Assembly: GCF_963378085.1 (NCBI RefSeq)
Contig: NZ_OY726395.1
Span: 1,426,001 to 1,490,000, forward strand
Source of the DNA: Mycolicibacterium sp. MU0050
GTDB taxonomy: Bacteria; Actinomycetota; Actinomycetes; Mycobacteriales; Mycobacteriaceae
Length of the DNA stretch: 64,000 bases
Reading direction: 5' to 3'
The position numbers were made by a program, and so were the translations under genes. This document shows, piece after piece, positions 26,580 through 35,435 of this stretch; the stretch's first letter is position 1, and each line of letters opens with the position of its first letter. The notes below the pieces were generated by a model. That model made no database searches, was not told where the DNA came from, and saw only the letters and a list, made by a program, of their open reading frames with translations.

Positions 26580-28157
26580 ATGGATTACACAGCCTCGACC
26601 TCATCCGGGATCCCGGTGGAACCGGTCTACGGTCCCACCGACCCGCCGGCCGATCCGCCCGCGCCGGGCGAGTACCCCTTCACCCGGGGCAACTTCGCGT
26701 CCGGGTACCGCGGGCGACTGTGGACCTTCCGGCAGTACTCCGGCTTCGGCACCGCCGAGGAATCCAACCGCCGCTACCGCTACCTGCTCGACCAGGGCGG
26801 CACCGGGTTGTCGGTCGCGCTCGACCTGCCCACCCAGTGCGGATACGACTCCGACGACGCCGAGTACGGCGAGGAGGTCGGCCGGGTCGGCGTCGCCGTC
26901 GACACCCTGGCCGACGCCGAGGTCCTCTTTGATGGCATCCCGCTGGACAAGATCAGCACCAGCTTCACCATCAACGGCACCGCGGCCATCCTGCTGGCCT
27001 TCTACGTCGCGGCCGCCGAGAAGGCCGGCGTGCCCCGGGAGAAGCTGACCGGCACCATCCAGAACGACATCCTCAAGGAATACGCCTCGCGCGGCACCTG
27101 GATCTGGCCGCCCGAGCCGTCGCTGCGCCTGATCGCCGACACCATCGAGTTCTGCGCCGCCGAGGTGCCGCGGTTCAACGCCATCTCGGTGGCCGGCGCG
27201 CACTTCCGCGACGCGGGCGCCAACGCCGTGCAGGAGATGGCCTTCACCCTGGCCGACGGTGTGACCTACTGCGACACCGTCATCGAGCGCGGCCGGATGA
27301 GCATCGACAAGTTCGCGCCGCAGATCTCGTTCTTCTTCTACACCCACGGCGACTTCTTCGAGGAGATCGCCAAGTACCGCGCCGGCCGGCGGCGCTGGGC
27401 CACGATCGTGCGGGAGCGCTACGGGGCGAGCACCGACAAGGCGTCGATGTTCCGCTTCGGCTGCGTGTCCGGCGGCGCCTCGCTGTATGCCCCGCAGGCC
27501 CAGAACAACCTGGTGCGGGTGGCGTACGAGGCGATGGCCTCGGTGCTCGGCGGGGTGCAGTCGATGTTCACCGCGGCTTGGGACGAACCGTTCGCCCTGC
27601 CCAGCGAGGAATCCGCGACGCTGGCCCTGCGCACGCAGCAGATCCTGGCGTATGAAACCGGGGTGACGCGGGTCGCCGACCCGCTGGGCGGCTCGTACTT
27701 CGTCGAGGCCCTCACCGACGACACCGAGGCCAAGATCATCGAGATCATGGCGGACCTGGAGAACCACGGCGGCATGGTGCGCGCCATCGAGGACGGCTAC
27801 CTGCAGGGTCTGATCGCCGACGAGGCGTACAAGGTCCACCAGGAGGTCGAATCCGGTGTGCGGCCGGTCGTCGGGGTGAACAAGTTCGTCTCCGACGAGC
27901 CGCCACCGGACATCTCCACCTACGAACTCGACGCCGAGGGCCGCGAGCTGCAGCTCAAGCGGTTGGCTCGGGTCAAGGCGGAGCGCGACAGCGACGACGT
28001 CGCAGCCAAGTTGGCCGCGCTCTCGCGTGCCGCCGAGGGGACCGACAACCTGATGCATGCCCTGATCGATTGCGCCAACGCCTATTGCACCGTCGGAGAG
28101 ATGGTTTCGGCGCTCAAGGCGGTCTGGGGCGAATTCCAACAACCGGTGGTGTTCTAG
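26580..28157 (+). CDS. B12-dependent acyl-CoA mutase, large (catalytic) subunit
   Basis: Radical enzyme of the methylmalonyl-CoA mutase family that moves a thioester group between neighbouring carbons. 525 residues hold only the substrate-binding TIM barrel; the B12 domain is the next gene. That split is as in isobutyryl- and 2-hydroxyisobutyryl-CoA mutases. Conserved parts are YPFTRGNFASGYRGR, RQYSGFGTAEESN, the catalytic histidine H208 in AGAHFRDAG and VADPLGGSYFVE. Specificity positions by alignment from memory: Tyr53 (RQYSGFG), Ala80, Arg171 (ASRGTW). These match carboxylate-recognising methylmalonyl/ethylmalonyl-CoA mutases rather than the Phe/Ile plus Gln of the other two. Substrate unproven. 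Confidence 0.9.
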   Translation: MDYTASTSSGIPVEPVYGPTDPPADPPAPGEYPFTRGNFASGYRGRLWTFRQYSGFGTAEESNRRYRYLLDQGGTGLSVALDLPTQCGYDSDDAEYGEEVGRVGVAVDTLADAEVLFDGIPLDKISTSFTINGTAAILLAFYVAAAEKAGVPREKLTGTIQNDILKEYASRGTWIWPPEPSLRLIADTIEFCAAEVPRFNAISVAGAHFRDAGANAVQEMAFTLADGVTYCDTVIERGRMSIDKFAPQISFFFYTHGDFFEEIAKYRAGRRRWATIVRERYGASTDKASMFRFGCVSGGASLYAPQAQNNLVRVAYEAMASVLGGVQSMFTAAWDEPFALPSEESATLALRTQQILAYETGVTRVADPLGGSYFVEALTDDTEAKIIEIMADLENHGGMVRAIEDGYLQGLIADEAYKVHQEVESGVRPVVGVNKFVSDEPPPDISTYELDAEGRELQLKRLARVKAERDSDDVAAKLAALSRAAEGTDNLMHALIDCANAYCTVGEMVSALKAVWGEFQQPVVF

Positions 28158-28592
28158 ATGACTGACGTTTCAACCAACCCGGCGCGCATTCTGGTCGCCA
28201 AGCCCGGCCTCGACGGCCACGACCGCGGCGCCAAGATCGTCGCGCGCACCCTGCGGGACGCGGGGTTCGAGGTGATCTACACCGGAATCCGGCAGCGGAT
28301 CGAGGACATCGTGTCCATCGCGGTACAGGAAGACGTTGCGGTGGTGGGACTTTCGATTCTCTCCGGTGCCCACCTGGCGCTCACGGCGCGGGTGGTGAGT
28401 GCGCTGCGCGAGGCGGACGCCGGGGACATTGCCGTCGTCGTCGGCGGCACCATCCCGCAGGGTGACGTGCAGAAGGTGCTCGACGCCGGAGCCGCCGCGG
28501 TGTTCCCGACGGGCACGCCGCTGGACGTGCTGGTCCGTGACGTCCGTGCGCTGACCGGGACGCCGGTCGCCGCCGAGGGGAGTGCGAGCTGA
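28158..28592 (+). CDS. B12-dependent acyl-CoA mutase, small (cobalamin-binding) subunit
   Basis: 144 residues forming the Rossmann-like cobalamin domain. The cobalt-ligating motif DxHxxG is D19-G-H21-D-R-G24, followed by the SxL motif in VVGLSILSGAHL and GG in VVVGGTIPQGD. It directly follows the large subunit stop, so both are made together. With the MeaB chaperone encoded 8 kb away the holoenzyme set is complete. Confidence 0.93.
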   Translation: MTDVSTNPARILVAKPGLDGHDRGAKIVARTLRDAGFEVIYTGIRQRIEDIVSIAVQEDVAVVGLSILSGAHLALTARVVSALREADAGDIAVVVGGTIPQGDVQKVLDAGAAAVFPTGTPLDVLVRDVRALTGTPVAAEGSAS

Positions 28593-29548
28593 TGCGACTG
28601 GGCGTGATGATCGGTGCCGAGCGGGGCGACATGACCCGCAAGGTCACCAAGCTGCTGGCCGATATCGAGTGGGCCGAATCCGCGGGCCTGGACACGGCTT
28701 GGATGCCACAGGTGCCCGACGACTTCGACTGTCTGACCATGGTGTCGCTGATGGGCTCGCGGACCTCCCGGATCGAGCTCGGCACCGCGGTGGTGCCGCT
28801 GCAGGCTCAACATCCGATTGCCCTTGCCCGGCAGGCGCTTTCGGTGCACGCCGGGGCCGGTGGCCGGTTGGCGCTGGGCGTGGGGCCGTCGCACCACTGG
28901 ATCATCGAGGACATGCTCGGCCTGCCCTATGAGAAGCCGGCCGCCTATACCCGCGACTACCTCGAGGTGCTCAACGCGGCGCTGAGCGGGCCCGGCCCGG
29001 TGGACGTCGAGAACGACACCTTCACGGTGCACAACCCGACCGCGCTGGGCGCCGAGCCCCGGTTGCCGGTGCTCGTCGCGGCACTCGGACCGGTCATGCT
29101 GCAGATCGCCGGCGAACTGGCCGACGGCACCGTGCTGTGGATGGCCGACGAGCGCGCCATCGGCGACCACATCGCCCCCCGCATCAACAAAGCCGCCGAG
29201 AACGCCGGCCGGCCGGCGCCGCGTGTCGTCGCGGGCATCCCGGTGTGCCTGTGCGCGAACTCCGAGATCGACGCCGCCAAGGCGCGGGCCAATCGGATCC
29301 TGGCCGAGGCCGAGACGTCGCCGAACTATCAGCGACTGCTCGACCGGGGCGATGCCCGCGACGTCGGCGATCTGTGTGCCGCCGGCGACGAGGAGGCAAT
29401 CCTGGCCCGCTTCAAGCAGTTTGCCGATGCCGGGGTGACCGATCTGTCGGTGCGGCTGCTGCCGATCGGGGAGACCCGCGACGAGCTGGTGGCCTCCAAG
29501 TACCGCACCCGCGAGGTGATCGCCGAGCTCGCCAAAGCCGTCCGATGA
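28592..29548 (+). CDS. LLM-class (F420-type) oxidoreductase
   Basis: Luciferase-like TIM-barrel protein of 318 residues. Marks are RIELGTAVVPLQAQHPIALARQ and LALGVGPSHHWIIEDMLG, typical of mycobacterial F420-dependent members. It lacks extra domains and would reduce or oxidise an unsaturated or alcohol intermediate. Starts in the stop of the B12 subunit gene (TGATG) and its own stop overlaps the CoA-transferase start (ATGA), so it belongs to the mutase operon. A paralogue of the same type is at 47852. Confidence 0.85.
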   Translation: MRLGVMIGAERGDMTRKVTKLLADIEWAESAGLDTAWMPQVPDDFDCLTMVSLMGSRTSRIELGTAVVPLQAQHPIALARQALSVHAGAGGRLALGVGPSHHWIIEDMLGLPYEKPAAYTRDYLEVLNAALSGPGPVDVENDTFTVHNPTALGAEPRLPVLVAALGPVMLQIAGELADGTVLWMADERAIGDHIAPRINKAAENAGRPAPRVVAGIPVCLCANSEIDAAKARANRILAEAETSPNYQRLLDRGDARDVGDLCAAGDEEAILARFKQFADAGVTDLSVRLLPIGETRDELVASKYRTREVIAELAKAVR

Positions 29549-30606
29549 GCTCGGTGCCCGGCCCGCTCTCGGGCATCCGGGTGCTCGAGGTCGGCACCAT
29601 GCTGGCGGGTCCGTACGCCACGATGATGCTGGCGGACCTCGGCGCCGAGGTGATCAAGATCGAGCCGCCCGCCGGCGACATCTCCCGGCAGGTCAGCGAC
29701 AGCTACTTCGCCAGCCTCAACCGGGGCAAGCGCAGCGTGTGCCTGGAGCTCGGGACCGAGGAGGGCCAACGGCGGCTCGGCGAGTTGGTGGCCGAATCCC
29801 ATGCGCTGCTGGTGAATCTGAAGCCGTCGGCGATCCAGAAGCTCGGCCTGACGTACGAGGCGCTGCGGCGGCACAACGACAAGATCGTCTGCGTCGCGCT
29901 GACCGGCTTCGGGCTCTACGGCGGGGACGATCCGGCGTTCGACTACGTCGTGCAGGCCGCCACCGGCATCGCCGCGCTGACCGGCGACCCCGACGGCCCA
30001 CCCGTTCTGCCGGGCTACTCGTCGGCGGACAATTCCACCGGCTTGACCGCGGCCCTGGGGCTCTTGGCGCAGATCGTCTCGGGGCGCGGGGGCCAGATCG
30101 ACGTGTCGCTGCGCGACGTGATGCTCTCGCAGCTGAACTATCACGCCTCGGCGTATCTGAACAACGGCGTGCAGCCGCAGCGGCGGGCCGGCGGTGCACA
30201 TTCGTTCTACGTTCCCGCGCAGCTGTTCCCGACCGCCGAGGGGCACCTCGCGTTGTTCATCACCCACGACGGGTTCTGGCGGTCGTTCGCCACCGAGGCG
30301 GGTCTCACTGCCGGGGCGCAACTTCCGTTCGCGACGATGGCCGAGCGCGCGGAGCGCCGCGACGAGGTGCTGACGCTGGTGTCGGAGGCGTTGGCCGGCG
30401 ACACCGCCCGGAACTGGGAGGCGCGGCTCAAGCCGCTGGGGATTCCCGCGGCCGCCGTGCGCTCGCTGCCGGAGGCGCTGGACGCGCTGCCGGAGATGGT
30501 GGTGACGGCCGGGCCGTATCGCCTGGTGGCCAGCTCGGTGCGGATCGACGGCTACGAGCCCGACTACCGCCCGCCGCCGGCCCTCGGCGAGTACGCCGAA
30601 TCCTAG
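29545..30606 (+). CDS. Family III CoA-transferase (CaiB/BaiF)
   Basis: 353 residues; transfers CoA between acids through an aspartyl mixed anhydride. GIRVLEVGTMLAGPYATMMLADLGAEVIKIE and SLNRGKRSV are the family opening. The likely catalytic residue is D162 in SSADNSTG, and GGQIDVSLRDVMLS follows. Last gene of the mutase operon. It could load CoA on the mutase substrate or an upstream acid without ATP. Confidence 0.9.
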   Translation: MSSVPGPLSGIRVLEVGTMLAGPYATMMLADLGAEVIKIEPPAGDISRQVSDSYFASLNRGKRSVCLELGTEEGQRRLGELVAESHALLVNLKPSAIQKLGLTYEALRRHNDKIVCVALTGFGLYGGDDPAFDYVVQAATGIAALTGDPDGPPVLPGYSSADNSTGLTAALGLLAQIVSGRGGQIDVSLRDVMLSQLNYHASAYLNNGVQPQRRAGGAHSFYVPAQLFPTAEGHLALFITHDGFWRSFATEAGLTAGAQLPFATMAERAERRDEVLTLVSEALAGDTARNWEARLKPLGIPAAAVRSLPEALDALPEMVVTAGPYRLVASSVRIDGYEPDYRPPPALGEYAES

Positions 30607-30615
30607 CCCCAGCGC

Positions 30616-30680
30616 GCCCAGACTCACCTTTCGGCCGAAAAGGTCGAGTAACTTCCGGCGCAACGTCGATCTCGGCGCGG
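30616..30680. repeat. Intergenic repeat, copy 1
   Basis: About 65 bases strongly similar to 63608-63672: both run from GCCCARACTCACCTTT through ACTTCCGGC and CAACGTCGA. Each copy has a palindrome near its start; here CCTTTCGGCCGAAAAGG, which may end the mutase operon transcript. I find no gene in this 105-base gap. Confidence 0.6.
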
Positions 30681-30711
30681 GGGTCGAGCCCCCGCGGGTG
30701 CGCGGGGTGGG

Positions 30712-31041
30712 TCAGCAGTCGTAGTCGACGACGACGGGCCCGTCGGGGGTGCCCTGGCAGGTCAGCACGTAGCCCTCTTCGACCTCGTCGTCGTCGAGAG
30801 CGTCGTTGACCCGCATGGTCGCGGTGCCGGAGGTCAGCTTCGCCATGCAGGTGCCGCAGTTGCCCGCCTCGCAGGAGAACGGCGGGGTCATGCCGGCCCG
30901 GCGGGCGGCCTCCAGGATGGTCTCGCCCTCCCGCAGCGGCACCTGGGCCGTCTTGCCGTCGAGCTGGACCGTCACGCCGCCCTGGTCGTCGCTCGCGGAC
31001 GACGGAGTGGTCTCGGTGTCGCTGGACATCTGAACTGTCAT
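30712..31041 (-). CDS. Plant-type [2Fe-2S] ferredoxin
   Basis: 109 residues. Cluster cysteines C57, C62, C65 and C95 fit CX4CX2CX29C (FSCEAGNCGTCMAKL ... YVLTCQG). An acidic Ser/Thr-rich N-terminal tail precedes the fold. It resembles the ferredoxin domain at the end of KshB-type reductases but stands alone. ATG start; a GTG one codon earlier is also possible. Palindrome A lies 53 bases upstream, shared with the acyl-CoA synthetase. Co-regulation with the Rieske oxygenase at 60.5-61.9 kb makes it a likely electron donor for that enzyme. Confidence 0.9.
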   Translation of the reverse strand: MTVQMSSDTETTPSSASDDQGGVTVQLDGKTAQVPLREGETILEAARRAGMTPPFSCEAGNCGTCMAKLTSGTATMRVNDALDDDEVEEGYVLTCQGTPDGPVVVDYDC

Positions 31042-31094
31042 CACCCCATCCTCGGGCCTGGGTTTTCGGACTGGTACGTGTATTCTACCCCAAC

Positions 31095-31109
31095 GAGAAT
31101 AGTATTCTC
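31095..31109. promoter_or_regulatory. Palindrome A operator, site 1
   Basis: GAGAATAGTATTCTC, a perfect 7-bp inverted repeat around G, between the divergent ferredoxin and acyl-CoA synthetase genes. A further TATTCT at 31081 faces AGAATA, so the site may be extended. One of four copies of the same motif in promoter regions here. Confidence 0.8.
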
Positions 31110-31217
31110 ATACCGCGATAGCATCTTCTCGAGTCTGCCAGGTCAGACGCCTGCGGCCGCAGTGGGCCGCCGGGTCGGAAGGTGACGCTGACAAGTACGA
31201 GCCGGCGAGGAGGACCG

Positions 31218-32624
31218 ATGCCCGATCCGGTCGTTCTCGCCTTCGAGGAGCGTACCTATCGTCGTTCGGAGCTCGCCGCCCTGACCGACGGCCTGGCCGC
31301 CGAGCTGGCGCACCGGGGCGTGCGCGCGGGCCAGCGGGTGGCGCTGATGTCCTCGAACCGCCCCGAGTTCGTCGTCGCCCTGTTCGCGGTGTGGCAGCTG
31401 GGCGCCTCGGTGGTGCTCATCAGCCCGGCCTGGAAGAACGCCGAGGTGGCCGCGGCCCTGGCGCTCACCGAGCCACAGCACGCGCTCGGTGATCAACCCG
31501 TGCTGACCGAGCGGATGCCGATGCGGCATCTCGATGAGCCGATCGTCCCGGGCGCCTCGCCCTCGGTGTCCACCCCGGCCGCCGAGGCCGAGGCGGTGCT
31601 GGTGTTCAGCTCCGGCACCACCGGCCTGCCAAAGGCCGTGCGCCACACCCACGGATCGTTTCGGACCGCGGTCACGCATTGGAAGACCGTGCTGGACCTC
31701 GGCGAGCGGGATCGGCTGCAGATCGTCACCCCGCCGTCGCACATCCTGGGGCTGCTCAACATCGTCACGGTGCTCGAGGCCGGCGGGTGGCTGCGGCTGC
31801 ACCGGCGCTTCGACGTCGAGACGATGCTGCGCCACATCGAGTCCGATCGCATCACCGTCGAGATGGCGGTGGCGCCAATAGCGTTGGCCATTGCCTCGCA
31901 TCCCGGGTTGGAATCGTTCGACCTGTCCTCGCTGCGCTACATCATGTGGTGCGCCACGCCGGTGACGGTGAGCGTGGCCGAGGCCGTGACCCGTCGCACC
32001 GGTGTCGGCTGGACCACCGCCTACGGTGCCAGCGAACTGCCGGTGCTGACCTGCAACGACCTGCGTGACGGCCCCCTGGACACCGTCGGCCGCGCCGCAC
32101 CCGGCGTGCGGTTGCGGGTGGTCTCGCTCGACGACGGCACCCCGCTGTCCGTCGGCGAGACCGGTGAGATTCAGGCGCAATCGGATTCGCTGATGACGGG
32201 CTACCTGCCGGCCGAGGAGACCCGGAGCGCCATGCACGACGGCTGGTACCGCACCGGCGACGTCGGCTTCCTCGACGAGCGCGGCTATCTGCGGATCACC
32301 GACCGCGCCAAGGAGATGATCAAGGTGCGGGGCTTCCAGGTCGCCCCCGCCGAGGTCGAAGCGGTGTTGCACGGCCACCCGGCGGTCAGTGATTGCGCGG
32401 TGTTCGGCGTCCCGCATCCGGCGGACGGCGAGGCCGTGGTCGCCGCCGTCGCCAGCACCCAGGGTGTGTCGGCCGACGAGTTGATCTCGTTGGTCGGCGA
32501 CACGCTGGCGTCCTACAAACGTCCCACCGAAATTGTTTTCGTGCCAGAGATTCCGCGCCTGCCCTCCGGCAAGGTGCTGCGTCGCGTGCTGAAGGAGCGC
32601 CATGGATGTACGTCTGACAACTGA
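31218..32624 (+). CDS. Acyl-CoA synthetase (AMP-forming)
   Basis: 468 residues of the ANL superfamily; activates a carboxylic acid to its CoA thioester with ATP. The P-loop is VFSSGTTGLPKAVRHTH, the A5 motif YGASELP, the A7 region WYRTGDVGFLDERG and the A10 lysine LPSGKVLRR. ATG start preceded by GAGGAGGA. Shorter than most FadD proteins because the N-terminal part is compact. First gene of the operon to 35380 and its 3' end overlaps the next start by 23 bases. Confidence 0.9.
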   Translation: MPDPVVLAFEERTYRRSELAALTDGLAAELAHRGVRAGQRVALMSSNRPEFVVALFAVWQLGASVVLISPAWKNAEVAAALALTEPQHALGDQPVLTERMPMRHLDEPIVPGASPSVSTPAAEAEAVLVFSSGTTGLPKAVRHTHGSFRTAVTHWKTVLDLGERDRLQIVTPPSHILGLLNIVTVLEAGGWLRLHRRFDVETMLRHIESDRITVEMAVAPIALAIASHPGLESFDLSSLRYIMWCATPVTVSVAEAVTRRTGVGWTTAYGASELPVLTCNDLRDGPLDTVGRAAPGVRLRVVSLDDGTPLSVGETGEIQAQSDSLMTGYLPAEETRSAMHDGWYRTGDVGFLDERGYLRITDRAKEMIKVRGFQVAPAEVEAVLHGHPAVSDCAVFGVPHPADGEAVVAAVASTQGVSADELISLVGDTLASYKRPTEIVFVPEIPRLPSGKVLRRVLKERHGCTSDN

Positions 32625-33507
32625 GCAACAGCAGCTGCGCGATGCGGCCGCCAAGCTCGCCGACGACCTCGGACCGGGATCGGTCGCCGAGCTGGACGAC
32701 GACGGGCGAATCACCCGCCTGGACAAGCAGATCGCCGTCACCGGGTGGCGTTCGCTGCGGTCCGACGAGGCGTCGGGAGTCGAGGTGGCGCTCGTCGCCG
32801 AGGAGTTCGGCCGCGGTCTGGTGGACGCGCCGTTCCTGGGCCCGGTGCTGGCCGACGACCTGGCCCGGCACATCGACGGGACCGACGCCACGGCCGCGAC
32901 GGTGGCGGTCGACGGCCAGGCCGTCGACGCCCGCGGCAGTGCGCGGGCGCTGGTCCTGGACGGTACGGCGGTGCAGGGCGCGGAGATCACCGGTGCCGCG
33001 TCCACCGCGGACCTGACCCGCACCCGCGCCACGCTGGGGGCGGCCGAGTCGTTGGGCTCGGTGACCGACGAGGACGCGCAGCGCTGGTACGCGCTTGCCC
33101 TCGTCGGCACCGCGGCCGACCTGGTCGGCGTGTCCCGGGGCGCCCTCAACCTGGCCGTCGAGTACGCGAAGATCCGTGAGCAGTACGGCAATACGATCGG
33201 CTCCTACCAGGCCGTCGCGCACCTGCTGGCCGAGAGCCTGACGCTCACCGAGGGCTCGGTGAGCGTGCTGCGGCATGCCGCGTGGGCCGTCGACGAACTG
33301 CCCGCCGCCGAGGCGGTGCGCGCGGCCAAGGTGGCCAAGCTGTACTGCGCGCGGACCGCCCGCACCGTCTGCGAGACCTCGATCCAGGTGCACGGCGGGA
33401 TCGGCAACACCTGGGAGTGCCTGGCGCATGTGTACCTGCGCCGCGCGCTCATCTCAACCGAATTGTGGCCCGTCAAGTGGGAGGACATCGACCTTGGACT
33501 TTCGTGA
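32602..33507 (+). CDS. Acyl-CoA dehydrogenase, short partner subunit
   Basis: 301 residues. The middle domain is reduced, but the C-terminal helical bundle is kept (AVEYAKIREQYGNTIGSYQAVAHLLAE; SIQVHGGIGNTWE). Such short, degenerate subunits in mycobacteria pair with a full-length partner in alpha2beta2 enzymes such as ChsE1-ChsE2 of cholesterol breakdown. The next gene overlaps by 14 bases and is the natural partner. Confidence 0.9.
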   Translation: MDVRLTTEQQQLRDAAAKLADDLGPGSVAELDDDGRITRLDKQIAVTGWRSLRSDEASGVEVALVAEEFGRGLVDAPFLGPVLADDLARHIDGTDATAATVAVDGQAVDARGSARALVLDGTAVQGAEITGAASTADLTRTRATLGAAESLGSVTDEDAQRWYALALVGTAADLVGVSRGALNLAVEYAKIREQYGNTIGSYQAVAHLLAESLTLTEGSVSVLRHAAWAVDELPAAEAVRAAKVAKLYCARTARTVCETSIQVHGGIGNTWECLAHVYLRRALISTELWPVKWEDIDLGLS

Positions 33508-34585
33508 TTCCACCGAGGAAGCGGCGTTCCGGCAGCGCCTTCGTGACTGGTTGGCCGTGCACGCCAAGGAGTTTCCGACCTCCGGCGACGAGTACTGGGC
33601 CAAGGCCGGTGAGTGGCACCGCGCCCTGTACGAGGGCGGGTTCTTCGGTCTGTCGTGGCCCAAGGAATACGGCGGCCAGGAGTTGCCACCGGTCTACGAC
33701 GTCATCCTCGACGAGGAACTGGCGCGCGCGGGCGCCCCGGCACGGCCCAGTCTGGGCTACCTGGTGGTCGGGCTCGGGCACCACGGCAGCAAGGAGATCC
33801 AGCAGCGCTTCCTGCCCGGCATGATCAACGGCACCGAGCGCTGGTGCCAGGGCTTCTCCGAACCCGGTGCCGGCTCCGACCTGGCGTCGCTGACCACCAC
33901 CGCCGTGCTCGACGAGGCGGGCGAGAATTACATCATCAACGGGCACAAGATCTGGACCAGCTACTCCGACGTCGCCGACTGGTGTCTGGTGCTGGCCCGG
34001 ACCGACCCGGAAGCCAAACGGCACCGCGGGATTTCGGCGTTCATCTGCTCCATGCATCAGCCGGGCATCGAGCAGCGCCCGCTGCAGATGATCAGCGGCG
34101 TCACCAAGGAGTTCGGACAGGTCAGCTTCGACAACGTGAAGGTGCCCGTCGAGAACATGGTGGGCGCACCGGGCGAGGGCTGGCCACTGGCGATGACGGT
34201 CGTCAGCCACGAGCGCGAACCCTCCACCCTGGGTTTCGCCGCCCGCTACGACAAGCTGGTGCGGTCGCTGGTCAAGCGCACCGAAAGCCCGTCGGAGGAA
34301 CTGGTGTGGGCGGCGGTCGAGGTGGAGATGCTCACCCACCACGTCCGGCGCCGGCTCTCCGAACAACTCGACGGTCTGTCGCACGGGCCGAACGGGTCCA
34401 TCGACAAGCTGCTGATGACCTGGGTCGAGCAGACCGTCGGGCATGCGGCGCTCGACGTCGCCGGCACCGGGGACGAGGAGATGCTGGGCGCCTACATGTA
34501 CAGCCGCGCGCAGAGCGTCATGGGCGGTACGTCGCAGATCCAGAAGAACATCATTGCCTCACGAATCCTGGGCCTGGGCGTCTGA
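33494..34585 (+). CDS. Acyl-CoA dehydrogenase, full-length partner subunit
   Basis: 363 residues with N-terminal, middle (CQGFSEPGAGSDLASLTT, NGHKIWTS) and C-terminal (GGTSQIQKNIIASRILGL) domains intact for FAD and substrate binding. TTG start chosen because it gives LDFRDSTEEAAFR, the normal N-terminus. Forms a heteromer with the preceding short subunit; such pairs dehydrogenate bulky or ring-bearing acyl-CoAs. Confidence 0.9.
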   Translation: MDFRDSTEEAAFRQRLRDWLAVHAKEFPTSGDEYWAKAGEWHRALYEGGFFGLSWPKEYGGQELPPVYDVILDEELARAGAPARPSLGYLVVGLGHHGSKEIQQRFLPGMINGTERWCQGFSEPGAGSDLASLTTTAVLDEAGENYIINGHKIWTSYSDVADWCLVLARTDPEAKRHRGISAFICSMHQPGIEQRPLQMISGVTKEFGQVSFDNVKVPVENMVGAPGEGWPLAMTVVSHEREPSTLGFAARYDKLVRSLVKRTESPSEELVWAAVEVEMLTHHVRRRLSEQLDGLSHGPNGSIDKLLMTWVEQTVGHAALDVAGTGDEEMLGAYMYSRAQSVMGGTSQIQKNIIASRILGLGV

Positions 34586-34615
34586 CGGCGCACGCCCGAC
34601 AAGAAGGGACTTCAA

Positions 34616-35380
34616 ATGTACGGAATGCCAGACGAAATCGACGTCCAGGCGGACGGCCCGCTGCGCATCATCACGCTGAACCGCCCGGAGGCGCTCAACG
34701 CCGTCAACGACGCGCTGCACGTCGGGCTCGCCTCCCTGTGGGAGGCGCTCAACGAGGATGCCGACGCGCGGGTGGCGGTGCTGACCGGAGCGGGGCGCGC
34801 GTTTTCCGCCGGCGGCGACTTCAACTACCTCGACGAGCTGCGGCGCGATGAGGCGTTGCGCACCAAGACCATCAAGCACGGCCGCGACCTGGTGATCGGA
34901 ATGATCCGCTGCCGCATTCCCGTCATCGCCGCCGTCAACGGTCCGGCGGTGGGGCTGGGCTGCAGCCTGGCCGGGATGTCGGACATCGTCTACATGGCCG
35001 AGACCGCGCACTTCGCCGACCCACACGTGCAGATCGGCCTGGTCGCCGCAGACGGCGGTCCGTTGGTCTGGCCGAGCCAGATCAGTTTCCTGCAGGCCAA
35101 GGAATTCGCGCTGACCGCAACGAAGATCACGGCGCAGCGCGCGCTGGAGTTGGGGATGGCCAACCACGTGGTCGCCGATCCGGTGGCCGAGGCCATCGCC
35201 TGCGCGAAGAAGATCCTGGAGCTGCCGCAGCAGGCCGTCGAGGCCACCAAGCGCCTGATGAACATCCAGCTCGAGCGGTCGGTGATGGCGTCGCTGGACT
35301 ACGCGAACCTCTCGGAGTACGTGTCGTTCGGGACCGCGGACTTCAACCGGATCGTCGACGGACTCATCGCCAAGAAGTAG
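34616..35380 (+). CDS. Enoyl-CoA hydratase/isomerase family protein
   Basis: Crotonase-fold protein of 254 residues. Oxyanion-hole segments are AGRAFSAGGDFNYLD and NGPAVGLGCSLAGMSD. The usual catalytic glutamates are not both obvious (PHVQIGLVAADGG), so hydration, isomerisation or ring opening are all possible. Preceded by AAGAAGGGA. Last gene of the synthetase-ACAD-hydratase operon, which ends at a very strong hairpin. Confidence 0.88.
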   Translation: MYGMPDEIDVQADGPLRIITLNRPEALNAVNDALHVGLASLWEALNEDADARVAVLTGAGRAFSAGGDFNYLDELRRDEALRTKTIKHGRDLVIGMIRCRIPVIAAVNGPAVGLGCSLAGMSDIVYMAETAHFADPHVQIGLVAADGGPLVWPSQISFLQAKEFALTATKITAQRALELGMANHVVADPVAEAIACAKKILELPQQAVEATKRLMNIQLERSVMASLDYANLSEYVSFGTADFNRIVDGLIAKK

Positions 35381-35383
35381 TGA

Positions 35384-35428
35384 TTTCGGCGTGATCTGCC
35401 ACGCTGACCGTGGCAGATCACGCCGAAA
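35384..35428. terminator. Strong bidirectional terminator
   Basis: A perfect 20-bp stem with a CTGAC loop between two convergent genes, starting with T-rich and ending with A-rich bases so it can act in both directions. The best hairpin in the window. Confidence 0.9.
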
Positions 35429-35435
35429 CCGCAGG